Assembly (NCBI RefSeq): GCF_013166575.1
Contig: NZ_JABKKE010000001.1
Location: forward strand, 1 to 64,000
DNA length: 64,000 nucleotides
Source: Xylanibacter rodentium
GTDB lineage: Bacteria > Bacteroidota > Bacteroidia > Bacteroidales > Bacteroidaceae
Direction: 5' to 3'
In this document: positions 45,568-55,500 of the stretch, in pieces
Layout of the letters: each line of letters starts with the position of its first letter
Position numbering within the stretch: the stretch's first letter is position 1
Program-made: the position numbers and the translations under genes
Notes under the pieces: model-generated
The model's input: only the letters and a program-made list of their open reading frames with translations
What the model was told of the DNA's origin: nothing
Database searches by the model: none

Positions 45568-48189
45568 ATGATAAACAGACTATTTACAATTGCGGCAATG
45601 TCAATTATTGCCGGAGGGACGTTTGCTCAGTCGTGGCCGACAGCCTCTTTGGAAGCCAAACCTGGCACACGATGGTGGTGGTTGGGCTCGGCAGTCAACG
45701 AAAGCGATTTGCAATGGAATATGCAGGAATATTCCAAGGCCGGACTCGGTGCCTTGGAAATAACACCATTATATGGTGTGCAGGGAAACGAGAAAAATGA
45801 GCTCAGTTTCCTTTCCACACCATGGATGAACGCTCTGAAATTCGTTCAGACTGAGGGTGTAAAAGACAGTCTGCTGATAGACATGAACTGCGGCACAGGA
45901 TGGCCGTTCGGCGGTCCAGAGGTACCTATAAGCGAAGCTGCTGCCAAACTAGCATATACGGACACCGTCATTACTGGTGCAGAACTGCGCAAAGGTATCG
46001 ACATAAGCATAAAAGACAAGAAAGAGAAACCTTTCTGCACATTAAGCAAAGTCATGGCCTATAGCGATGACGGTGTTAAGGATCTTACATCTATGACCGA
46101 CACTTCCGGCATGTTGGTTTGGAAAAAATCTGTCAAAAAACACAGTTATCGCATCATCGCCATATATTGTTCACGTACACGTCAAAAGGTAAAGCGAGCC
46201 GCTCCCGGAGGAGAAGGCTATGTGATGGACCACTTCGACAAGAGCGCTGTAGCACATTACCTTGAACGCTTTGAGAAAGCATTTGCCGAAAGCAACACCC
46301 CCTACCCTCATTCATTCTTTAATGATTCATATGAGGTATACAAGGCAAACTGGACCCCGAAAATGTTTGAAGAGTTTGAGAAACGTCGTGGATACAAATT
46401 GGAAGAACATTTGCCAGAACTGCTTGGTGATGTTGACGACAAAGATAATAAGGTATTGAGCGATTATCGTGAAACACTGAGCGACCTGTTGCTTGAGAAC
46501 TTCACCGAACAGTGGACGGCATGGGCACATCAGCATGGAGTGAAGACGCGTAATCAGGCACATGGTTCACCAGCCAACCTTATTGATGTATATTCAGCTG
46601 TAGATATTCCGGAAATAGAAGGATTCGGACTGTCAGAATTCGGCATCAAAGGACTCCGCAAGGACACAGGATATACACGAAAGAATGACAGTGACGTATC
46701 GATGTTGAAGTATGCATCATCGGCAGCCCACATCAATGGCAAGACCCTTGTAAGCAGTGAGACATTGACGTGGCTCACAGAGCATTTCCGTACTTCGTTG
46801 TCACAATGCAAACCTGATATCGATCTGATGTTCACATGCGGGGTAAACAACATGTACTTCCACGGTACATGTTACTCTCCGAAAAACGATCCGTGGCCGG
46901 GATGGCGTTTCTATGCATCCATAGATATGAGTCCCAACAACAGCATATGGCGTGATGCACCATATCTGATGAAGTATATCGAAAGATGCCAGAGTTTCCT
47001 GCAAATGGGACGTCCGGACAACGATTTCCTTGTATATCTGCCGATACGTGACATGTGGGCGGAACGCAAGGGCAAAGGTGCCGGTTCATTACTGATGCAG
47101 TTTGATATACACTCCATGGCCAGAAAAGCTCCTGATTTCATAAAAAGTATTCTGGATATCGACAAGGCCGGATACGATTGTGACTATATCAGCGAGAAGT
47201 ATCTGCTTACTACTTCATATAAGAACGGTATGCTCGAAACTGCAGCCGGTACACGCTACCATGCACTTATAATACCGGGTAGTGGTCGCATGCCTGAAAA
47301 TGTAAAAGCCCACGTTGATGTCCTGAAATCACAGGGAGCCAATATTATATACGGAACAGCAAAGGCTGAAATGGAGAAGGCTGCAAAGGCAGAGCCGATG
47401 AGACACAAACATGGGCTACGCGCCATTCGCAGAAAGAACGATACCGGATATCATTATTTCATTGCCAATTTGTCTCCTGATGATATTGATGCACGCATAC
47501 CGCTGTGCGTCAATGCACGTGATGCCAGATGGTTTAACCCACTCAACGGAGATATTTATAAGGCCGATATGACTTCTGATGGTGTTCGTATGAATCTGAG
47601 AAGTGGTGAGTCAATGATTTTGCAGACATACAACAGTCCACAGAACGACGGTAGGAAAGAAAGGAGTCTTGCGCAGACATACGCCACAAAGATTCTTGAT
47701 GGCAAATGGTCACTCTCCTTCCTCAGCAGTGCACCGGAAGTGAAAAAGACCTTCGACATGGATACACTGCGTACATGGGAAGAGCTTGACGACGATTCCA
47801 TTAAAGTTACTATGGGTACAGGTGTGTATACCACAACAGTAAAGATGACAAAGGACGAAGCGGCTTCAGACTGGACAATTGATCTTGGCGACGTAAGAGA
47901 GAGCGCACGCGTATATATCAATGATACGTTTGTCGGATGTGCATGGTCGGTGCCGTTCACCCTCGAATGCAGGAAAGCCTTCAAGGCCGGAGTGAACACC
48001 GTACGCATAGAGGTTACCAATCTGCCGGCTAACAGAATATCCCACCTTGATCGACAAGGCGTGAAGTGGCGTAAATTCAACGAAATCAACGTTGTATCCA
48101 TTAATTACAAAAAGACCGGATATGAAAATTGGGAACCTATGAAGAGCGGTCTTAACTCGGTTATAAAGCTCTATAAAATAGAGCAATAA
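45568..48189 (+). CDS. GH106-like alpha-L-rhamnosidase
   Basis: A secreted enzyme of 873 residues. The N-terminus after the signal peptide carries the GH106 opening RWWWLGSAVNESDLQWNMQEY and IDMNCGTGWPFGG; the region IPEIEGFGLSEF and the C-terminal beta-sandwich (about 720-870, with DLGDVRESARVYINDTFVG) also fit. It would release terminal rhamnose from rhamnogalacturonan or related glycans. Many relatives are 1000 residues or more, so this is a shorter form. It follows the acetylesterase by 60 bases, and a strong terminator lies after it. No SusC/SusD genes are nearby. Confidence 0.82.
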   Translation: MINRLFTIAAMSIIAGGTFAQSWPTASLEAKPGTRWWWLGSAVNESDLQWNMQEYSKAGLGALEITPLYGVQGNEKNELSFLSTPWMNALKFVQTEGVKDSLLIDMNCGTGWPFGGPEVPISEAAAKLAYTDTVITGAELRKGIDISIKDKKEKPFCTLSKVMAYSDDGVKDLTSMTDTSGMLVWKKSVKKHSYRIIAIYCSRTRQKVKRAAPGGEGYVMDHFDKSAVAHYLERFEKAFAESNTPYPHSFFNDSYEVYKANWTPKMFEEFEKRRGYKLEEHLPELLGDVDDKDNKVLSDYRETLSDLLLENFTEQWTAWAHQHGVKTRNQAHGSPANLIDVYSAVDIPEIEGFGLSEFGIKGLRKDTGYTRKNDSDVSMLKYASSAAHINGKTLVSSETLTWLTEHFRTSLSQCKPDIDLMFTCGVNNMYFHGTCYSPKNDPWPGWRFYASIDMSPNNSIWRDAPYLMKYIERCQSFLQMGRPDNDFLVYLPIRDMWAERKGKGAGSLLMQFDIHSMARKAPDFIKSILDIDKAGYDCDYISEKYLLTTSYKNGMLETAAGTRYHALIIPGSGRMPENVKAHVDVLKSQGANIIYGTAKAEMEKAAKAEPMRHKHGLRAIRRKNDTGYHYFIANLSPDDIDARIPLCVNARDARWFNPLNGDIYKADMTSDGVRMNLRSGESMILQTYNSPQNDGRKERSLAQTYATKILDGKWSLSFLSSAPEVKKTFDMDTLRTWEELDDDSIKVTMGTGVYTTTVKMTKDEAASDWTIDLGDVRESARVYINDTFVGCAWSVPFTLECRKAFKAGVNTVRIEVTNLPANRISHLDRQGVKWRKFNEINVVSINYKKTGYENWEPMKSGLNSVIKLYKIEQ

Positions 48190-48237
48190 GCTGTAAACAT
48201 CCCCATTTGCTTTAGCAACAATCAATGGGATATAAGA

Positions 48238-48286
48238 AATCGGGGCACTAGGAAGTGATATCCTATGCCCCGATTATTCTTTTTTA
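48238..48286 (+). terminator. terminator after the rhamnosidase-like gene
   Basis: Stem AATCGGGGCA...TGCCCCGATT with an inner TAGGA/TCCTA pair, then TATTCTTTTTT. It lies in the gap of about 200 bases between two convergent genes and should end the plus transcript. The rest of the gap has no gene; a small hairpin TGGAC/GTCCA is at about 48343-48358. Confidence 0.85.
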
Positions 48287-48393
48287 ATGTACCATTTATA
48301 TTGACACGGTTGTCATACTAATGAAGATTCCCACTATGGTACGTGGACGCGTGTGTCCAAGGCTCCTTTCCTGTTGGGAAGCCCGGGTGGACT

Positions 48394-50046
48394 CTATTTA
48401 GTAACGCGAATCCAATCTATATCCATAAACCCTGTAACACCTTTTCCTGCAGGTTCTTCAGCCACGAAACCGAACTTGGCACCAATCCATTTGCCCTCAC
48501 GCATCTGAAACTCGTCGCCTACAGCTGTGAATTTCTTTCCATCTTTACTGTATGAAAATTTAAGTTTGGCACCTTCCTTCACCGCAAGACGCAGATAAAT
48601 ATCCTGATATATGGCAGGATCGTAATTTATTTTGTCCTTAGCCGTAGGGTTAAGTTCTGCCAATACCTTAACATTTTCAGCTTTGTTCCCGTCAGCCTTG
48701 TGGCATGTTATTTGTTGCAACTGAAATTTGTCCCCCACCCGCCTTACCACGAGTGCGCTGTAGTCACGTCCCATCATTATTATTCCACCATACTGGTTGT
48801 CTTTCTTTGCTGCAAACTTTATCTTTGCCGTAGCGGTGAAAGCATCGGCCGGAGTCTTTTGCAGAAGCAGGTTGGGCGCTTCCCATAGGTTTACGAATTT
48901 CTCACTCAACTTGTGAGTGTACATGCGGAAAAATCCGTAAGGAGTTGGCTGGCCATAAGACTGGTCATAATTGGAATGCCACTGCCATTGCTTACCAAGC
49001 TCAACAGTATTGAATTCATCACTTTCCACCGGATTCAGTATCGGATAAGTCGTGCCCACATTCGGTTTCTTATATCTCGTCACAGGGTCACCGCATAGGT
49101 CACCATCCTTGTCCACTCCCATTACAGGCCATCCGTTTACCCATTTTACAGGTTGCAGATGTACCACACGTCCGTAGGCACCTTTATCCTGAAAATGCAT
49201 AAACCAATCCTCTCCTTGTGCCGTGCGTACCCATCCGCCCTGATGTGGGCCGTTGATGTCCGACTTGCCTTGAGCCATTACAGTCTTGTGCTCATACGGT
49301 CCGTAAGGGCTTTTCGAACGCATGGCCAATTGCCATCCGGTGGCTACGCCTCCTGCCGGGCACATTATCCAATACCACCCGTCATGTTTGTAGAACTTAG
49401 GACCTTCAGCTGTGTGGTGCTCGTTGTTTCCGTCAAACACTATCACCGGATCGCTAATGGCCCGTGTTCCGTCAGCCGAAAGCTCTCTTACAGACAGCAC
49501 ACTCTTGAATCCGGCACGACTGCCTGCCCATCCGTTCACGAGATAGCATCGGCCGTCGTCATCCCACAACGGTGTGGTGTCAATCATACCCTTACCTGGA
49601 ATAACAAGCACCGGATCGTCCCATCGTCCGGCTGGATCCTTTGTCTTGACCATATACACGCCATAGTCCGGATCTCCCCAATATATATAATACTCGCCGT
49701 TGTGATATCTTATGCTTGGAGCCCATACACCCATACCGTGAGCCGTTTTGTCAAACACCTCCTTTGGAGTGAGTTCACGCAAAGCATGCCCAACAATCTC
49801 CCAGTTCACAAGGTCTTTGGAATGTAATATAGGCAGTCCCGGTATGCAGTTGAACGAGCTTGCCGTCATGTAAAAGTCTGTTCCTGATGCTCCCACGCAC
49901 ACATCGGGGTCACTATAGTCAGCATTGATGACAGGATTCTTGTAGGTTCCGTCACCATTGTCCGGACACCATACTTCCGAACGGTACTGTGCCTGCGATG
50001 GCAGAGCCATTGCCGCAAAGATTAGTAATAAAGGTAGTTTCTTCAT
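48394..50046 (-). CDS. GH43 glycoside hydrolase
   Basis: A 550-residue secreted enzyme. After the signal peptide (1-19) is a five-blade beta-propeller with the GH43 triad: D46 in YSDPDV (base), D156 in MIDTTP (pKa helper) and E214 in TAEGPK (acid). A C-terminal beta-sandwich (about 345-550, with NPVESDEFN) resembles the DUF1349/xylosidase C-terminal type found in several GH43 subgroups. Likely cuts alpha-L-arabinofuranosyl or beta-xylosyl links; substrate unknown. Its start overlaps the stop of the ATP-grasp-like gene by four bases (ATGA), so both belong to one operon. It converges on the rhamnosidase gene. Confidence 0.85.
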   Translation of the reverse strand: MKKLPLLLIFAAMALPSQAQYRSEVWCPDNGDGTYKNPVINADYSDPDVCVGASGTDFYMTASSFNCIPGLPILHSKDLVNWEIVGHALRELTPKEVFDKTAHGMGVWAPSIRYHNGEYYIYWGDPDYGVYMVKTKDPAGRWDDPVLVIPGKGMIDTTPLWDDDGRCYLVNGWAGSRAGFKSVLSVRELSADGTRAISDPVIVFDGNNEHHTAEGPKFYKHDGWYWIMCPAGGVATGWQLAMRSKSPYGPYEHKTVMAQGKSDINGPHQGGWVRTAQGEDWFMHFQDKGAYGRVVHLQPVKWVNGWPVMGVDKDGDLCGDPVTRYKKPNVGTTYPILNPVESDEFNTVELGKQWQWHSNYDQSYGQPTPYGFFRMYTHKLSEKFVNLWEAPNLLLQKTPADAFTATAKIKFAAKKDNQYGGIIMMGRDYSALVVRRVGDKFQLQQITCHKADGNKAENVKVLAELNPTAKDKINYDPAIYQDIYLRLAVKEGAKLKFSYSKDGKKFTAVGDEFQMREGKWIGAKFGFVAEEPAGKGVTGFMDIDWIRVTK

Positions 50047-51113
50047 AAAGATTTTATTTTTAATTGATAGTTGTTGTTGTTCACGATTTCCATCGACCTG
50101 ACAATCTCGTCATCCTCAGGATCCACGGCCAATGCCACGTGTCCCATTGTCCGCCTTAGGTTTATTTCCACGCAAGGATGTAACAGATATCCCCTTCCGT
50201 CACTTTGGGGCACAATCATCATGTCAATACCCAGCGGCCCCGCATATTTGTTGTTGTACACGTCACCGAGATATGTGCATATACGTTCTTTTACATTCAA
50301 TATATACTCGTCCGGAATATATTTTCCTATTATATCCAGCTTATATGTTTCCGTAGCTATTACGTTCCCTGTATATGCTCCGTTTTTCGTGTTGAACAGT
50401 GACATCCCGACATAGTCCACTTTCCCATGTCCGTCACTGTAAAACTCCATTCCGAAATCCATTATCTTTCTATAATACGGTTCTACCATTACGCCTCCCT
50501 GGATTTTTAACATGTTTTTTATCCAGCCTGCAAGATGGTTTCCTATACATTTTTCGGCAAATCTTATTCCCCTGCCGCTACAGCTCCAAGGGGCCTTGAT
50601 TACTATCCGGCCATATCGGTAAAGCAGTTCGGCCACCATATCCACATTGCCACAAAAGAAAGATTCACCGACAAAAATGTCTCCAGCAAATTTTTTCAAT
50701 AAGCCTGTGGCCGTTTGTCTGTGTGATAGTTTGCGTATCATCTCCAAATGTCCCATATCCGGCAGTGTATCACATATTATACCGTTTTGTAATATACTGT
50801 TGACTATGGCAGAGTCCCATCCCCACACATCAATCTTTTCCACTTTCATGCCGGCAATTTCCCCCGGCATTACAAATTCTACATTTCCTCCTGCTTTACA
50901 TCCGGAAGCTGCAAGCCTAGCACGAATCTTCTTCAATGTGGCATATGCACGTTTGGCATCTTCCACCATTACCATGTCATCGTCACCGGCCCAGAGAGCC
51001 GGCAGAAATCCCATGTCTGTACGAAATGCCCTGACAGAATGTGAAGCTGTGAAGTTCTTCAAATTGGCGGCCATAGCCAAATCATGCTCAGGATTAAATA
51101 TGTGTAATGTCAT
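50043..51113 (-). CDS. ATP-grasp-like protein of unknown function
   Basis: A 356-residue cytoplasmic protein with features of an ATP-grasp ligase: a Lys-Pro-like loop in VIKAPWSCSGRGIRF (about 195-210), VMVEPYYRKIMDFGMEFY, and a metal-type acid in HPCVEINLRRTMGHVAL (about 320). The pattern is recognisable in many Bacteroidetes, but I know of no function. Substrate is unknown. It is translated just before GH43 with overlapping stop and start. A -7 box lies about 33 bases upstream. Confidence 0.65.
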   Translation of the reverse strand: MTLHIFNPEHDLAMAANLKNFTASHSVRAFRTDMGFLPALWAGDDDMVMVEDAKRAYATLKKIRARLAASGCKAGGNVEFVMPGEIAGMKVEKIDVWGWDSAIVNSILQNGIICDTLPDMGHLEMIRKLSHRQTATGLLKKFAGDIFVGESFFCGNVDMVAELLYRYGRIVIKAPWSCSGRGIRFAEKCIGNHLAGWIKNMLKIQGGVMVEPYYRKIMDFGMEFYSDGHGKVDYVGMSLFNTKNGAYTGNVIATETYKLDIIGKYIPDEYILNVKERICTYLGDVYNNKYAGPLGIDMMIVPQSDGRGYLLHPCVEINLRRTMGHVALAVDPEDDEIVRSMEIVNNNNYQLKIKSL

Positions 51114-51145
51114 TTGTCATTGATACGTTTTATGTCTTTGGGCTA

Positions 51146-51153
51146 CAAAATTA
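51146..51153 (-). promoter_or_regulatory. -7 box of the ATP-grasp/GH43 operon
   Basis: TAATTTTG on the minus strand fits TAnnTTTG, about 33 bases before the ATG. No TTTG at 19 bases upstream. Confidence 0.45.
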
Positions 51154-51184
51154 GCTTATTTTTTTCACATTTTGTAATATTGAC

Positions 51185-51215
51185 TTTGCAAATTGCGAAG
51201 AAAGTATTATCTTTG
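51185..51215 (+). promoter_or_regulatory. promoter of the ATPase gene
   Basis: TTTG (51185-51188), exactly 19 bases, TATCTTTG (51208-51215). The ATG at 51240 is 25 bases after the box. Full consensus. Confidence 0.75.
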
Positions 51216-51239
51216 CAAATAATTTAGAAGATTAAAAGA

Positions 51240-52427
51240 ATGGAAGTTTTTTTCAGAACTCATACCAATCTTGTAGAGCATACAAATGCGCCGGTCCGTC
51301 GCACCCTTATGGATGAGATTGATTGGAACGACCGTATGATCGGAATTAAGGGTACAAGAGGCGTTGGAAAAACGACTTTCCTTCTTCAATATGCAAAAGA
51401 GAAATTCGATATACAGGACAAGCGCTGCCTCTATGTCAACATGAACAATTTCTATTTCCAAGGGCGTGGCATCGCAGACTTTGCGGGAGAATTCTATAAG
51501 CATGGCGGACAGGTGCTCCTTATAGACCAGGTGTTCAAACAGCCGGACTGGAGCAGTGAGCTGCGCAAATGCTATGACGAATACCTTGGACTGAAGATTG
51601 TCTTCACCGGTTCAAGCGTCATGCGACTGAAAGAAGAGAATCCCGAGCTCAACGGTATTGTCAAAAGTTACAATCTGCGTGGATTCTCGTTCCGTGAATT
51701 TCTCAATCTACAGACGGGAAACAACTTTGCGCCATACACGCTTGACGAAATATTGAACGACCACGAGCATATCATTAAACGCATACTTCCTAAAGTATCT
51801 CCCGGCAAGTATTTCCTTGACTACATCCATCACGGCTTCTATCCATTCTACCAGGAACACCGCAACTATTCGGAAAATCTTCAGAAGACCATGAATATGA
51901 TGACCGAGGTAGATATTCTCATGATAAAACAGATTGAACTTAAATATCTTACGAAGATAAAAAAACTTTTCTACATGCTCGCTGTAGACGGTCCCAAGGC
52001 TCCGAATATCAGCCAGCTGGCCAACGACATAGAGACAAGCCGTGCCACGGTCATGAACTATATAAAATACTTGGCCGATGCCCGTCTGATAAACATAATC
52101 TATCCCGTGGGACAAGACTTTCCAAAGAAGCCTTCAAAAGTGATGATGCACAATTCGAACCTTATGTTTGCCATCTATCCCATTAAGATTGACAAGCAGG
52201 ATGCCATGGAAACATTCTTCGTCAACTCACTGTGGAAAGACCACAAGGTCAATCAAGGCAATCACGACATGTATTACACGGTTGACGGTTCGATGAAGTT
52301 CAAGATATGCGATGCGACGACGCTAAGCAAGAACAAGATTTCCTCTGATACTATATATGCACGGTATAACACGGAAGTGGGCAAAGGCAATCAGATTCCG
52401 CTATGGCTTTTGGGCTTCCTTTATTGA
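51240..52427 (+). CDS. AAA-type ATPase with DUF4143-like C-terminus
   Basis: A 395-residue cytoplasmic ATPase. The Walker A loop is GTRGVGKTTF (38-47), a Walker B-like LLIDQVF is near 101, and a sensor-like IVFTGSSV (about 117-124) follows. The C-terminal half has the winged-helix ISQLANDIETSRATVMNYIKYL and a DUF4143-type end. Relatives are usually stand-alone genes in Bacteroidetes and archaea with no settled function. No partner gene is adjacent. It has its own perfect promoter. Confidence 0.82.
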   Translation: MEVFFRTHTNLVEHTNAPVRRTLMDEIDWNDRMIGIKGTRGVGKTTFLLQYAKEKFDIQDKRCLYVNMNNFYFQGRGIADFAGEFYKHGGQVLLIDQVFKQPDWSSELRKCYDEYLGLKIVFTGSSVMRLKEENPELNGIVKSYNLRGFSFREFLNLQTGNNFAPYTLDEILNDHEHIIKRILPKVSPGKYFLDYIHHGFYPFYQEHRNYSENLQKTMNMMTEVDILMIKQIELKYLTKIKKLFYMLAVDGPKAPNISQLANDIETSRATVMNYIKYLADARLINIIYPVGQDFPKKPSKVMMHNSNLMFAIYPIKIDKQDAMETFFVNSLWKDHKVNQGNHDMYYTVDGSMKFKICDATTLSKNKISSDTIYARYNTEVGKGNQIPLWLLGFLY

Positions 52428-52518
52428 GACATCAACAATATGAAGATAAAGCAAATTCATTGGGACATTAAAAACAACTATACAATAATTTATTCATTTA
52501 AATATTTTATCTATTAAA

Positions 52519-55500
52519 ATGGCAAAAGAAAAGAAATTTATCACTTGTGATGGCAACCAAGCAGCAGCACATATCTCGTATATGTTCTCTGAGGTGGCAG
52601 CCATCTACCCCATCACTCCGTCATCGACGATGGCAGAGTATGTGGACGAATGGGCAGCTCAAGGCCGTAAGAATATCTTCGGCGAGACTGTTCTCGTACA
52701 GGAAATGCAGTCGGAAGGCGGTGCTGCCGGAGCCGTTCACGGTTCGTTGCAGGCCGGCGCCCTGACTTCAACCTATACAGCATCACAGGGTCTGCTGCTG
52801 ATGATTCCCAACATGTACAAAATTGCCGGTGAGTTCCTACCCTGCGTGTTCCACGTATCGGCCCGTACATTGGCTTCACACTCTCTGTGCATCTTCGGTG
52901 ACCATCAGGACGTTATGTCAACCCGCCAGACCGGCTTCGCCATGTTGGCCGAAGGTTCGGTACAGGAGGTTATGGACTTGGCCGGTGTAGCACATCTCGC
53001 TACCATCAAGAGTCGTGTTCCGTTTGTCAATTTCTTCGATGGTTTCCGCACATCCCATGAGATTCAGAAGATCGAGATGCTTGAGAACGACGATCTCGCT
53101 CCGCTGGTAGATCAGCAGGCACTGGCCGAATTCCGCAGTCGTGCCCTCACTCCCGAACATCCTGTTGCACGCGGTATGGCTGAGAACCCTGATACTTTCT
53201 TCACACACCGCGAATCATGCAACTCTTACTACGATGCCGTTCCCGCCATCGTAGAGGAATACATGGAGAAGATTTCGGAGATAACCGGTCGCAAGTACGG
53301 TCTGTTCAATTACTATGGAGCCGAGGATGCCGATCGCGTTATCATCTTGATGGGTTCTGCCAGCGAGGCAGCACGCGAGGCCATCGACTATCTGACGGTT
53401 CAGGGTGAGAAGGTTGGTCTGGTGTCTGTTCACCTCTACCGTCCGTTCTCAGTCAAGCACCTGCTCGCAGCAGTGCCTAAGACAACCAAGCGTATCGCTG
53501 TTCTCGACCGTACCAAGGAGCCGGGAGCCAACGGCGAGCCTCTGTATCTCGATGTCAAGGAAGCTTTCTATGGTGTGGAGAATGCTCCTGTCATTGTCGG
53601 CGGACGCTACGGTCTGGGGTCTAATGATACCACACCCGCACAGATTCTCTCCGTATACGAGAACCTTGCATTGGCCGAGCCGAAGAACCACTTCACACTC
53701 GGTATTGTCGATGACGTTACATTCACATCACTGCCACAGAAGGAAGAGATTGCTCTCGGAGGCGAGGGTATGTTCGAGGCCAAGTTCTACGGACTCGGTG
53801 CCGACGGTACTGTAGGAGCCAACAAGAACTCTGTAAAGATTATTGGTGACAATACCGACAAGCATTGTCAGGCATACTTCTCTTACGATTCCAAGAAATC
53901 GGGAGGTTTCACTTGCTCTCACCTACGTTTCGGTGATACACCAATCCGTTCCACATATCTTGTCAACACACCTAACTTCGTCGCTTGCCACGTTCAGGCT
54001 TATCTCAACATGTATGATGTGACACGCGGTCTGCGCAAGAACGGAACATTCCTTCTCAACACTATTTGGGAGGATGACACACTCGTTGCCAATCTGCCCA
54101 ACAAGATCAAGAAGTACTTCGCCGACAACAACATCAAGGTATATTACATCAACGCTACCAAGATAGCACAGGAAATCGGTTTGGGCAACCGCACCAACAC
54201 CATCTTGCAGAGCGCTTTCTTCCGCATCACTGGTGTTATCCCCGTAGACCTCGCCGTAGAGCAGATGAAGAAGTTCATCGTCAAGTCTTACGGAAAGAAG
54301 GGACAGGACGTTGTAGACAAGAACTACGCTGCTGTAGACCGTGGCGGTGAGTACAAGGAACTGGCCGTAGATCCCGCATGGAGCAATCTGCCCGCTGATG
54401 CAGCCAAGGAGAATAACGATCCTGCATTCATCAACGAAGTGGTTCGTCCTATAAACGCACAGAATGGTGACTTACTCCCCGTATCAGCCTTCAAGGGCAT
54501 CGAAGACGGTACATGGCCTCAGGGCACAGCCGCATACGAGAAGCGTGGTGTGGCAGCTTTCGTCCCTACATGGATGTCCGAGAACTGTATCCAGTGCAAC
54601 AAGTGTGCATACGTTTGTCCTCACGCCTGCATCCGTCCGTTCGTAATGGACGAAGCAGAGGCATCAGGTCTGAATGCCGTATCACTCGACATCAAGGCTC
54701 CCGCAGCGCTCAAGGGCATGAAGTTCCGTATGCAGGTAGGTGTTATGGACTGTTTGGGTTGCGGAAACTGTGTCGATGTATGTCCGGGCAATCCAAAGGC
54801 CGGCGGCAAGGCCCTCAAGATGGTTCCGCTGGAAGGTGAGCTCGACGAGGCTGCCAACTGGGAATACTGTGTCAATAACGTCAAGAGCAAACAGGATTTG
54901 GTTGACATCAAGCAGAGTCCGAAGAACTCGCAGTTTGCCACTCCGCTCTTCGAGTTCTCAGGTGCATGCTCCGGCTGCGGTGAGACTCCTTATGTGAAAC
55001 TGATTTCACAGCTCTTCGGCGACCGCGAGATTGTAGCCAACGCTACAGGATGCTCTTCAATCTATTCAGGTTCTATCCCCTCTACCCCATATACAACCAA
55101 CGAGAAGGGGCAGGGTCCGGCATGGGCCAACTCACTGTTCGAGGACTTCTGCGAGTTCGGCCTCGGTATGACATTGGCCAACAAGAAGATGCGTGCCCGC
55201 ATTGCAGAGTTGCTTACAGCAGCAGTTTCCGACGAGCATGTACCTGCCGAATTCAAGGCTGCCGCTCAGGAGTGGCTTGACGGTAAGGACAATGCTGATG
55301 CTTCGAAAGCTGCCGCCGCCAAGCTCAACCCGATGATAGAGGATGGTGCCGCCAATGGTTGCGAGACATGCAAGAAGCTCAAGGAGCTGTCACACTATCT
55401 TGTTAAGCGCTCACAGTGGATTATCGGTGGAGACGGTGCCTCTTACGATATCGGTTACGGAGGTCTCGACCACGTCATCGCTTCTGGTGAAGATGTCAAC

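Noticed and set aside
51240..52427. Orphan ATPase considered as part of a defence or toxin system
   Set aside because: No partner gene, nuclease or toxin lies near, and the family is common as a stand-alone gene.
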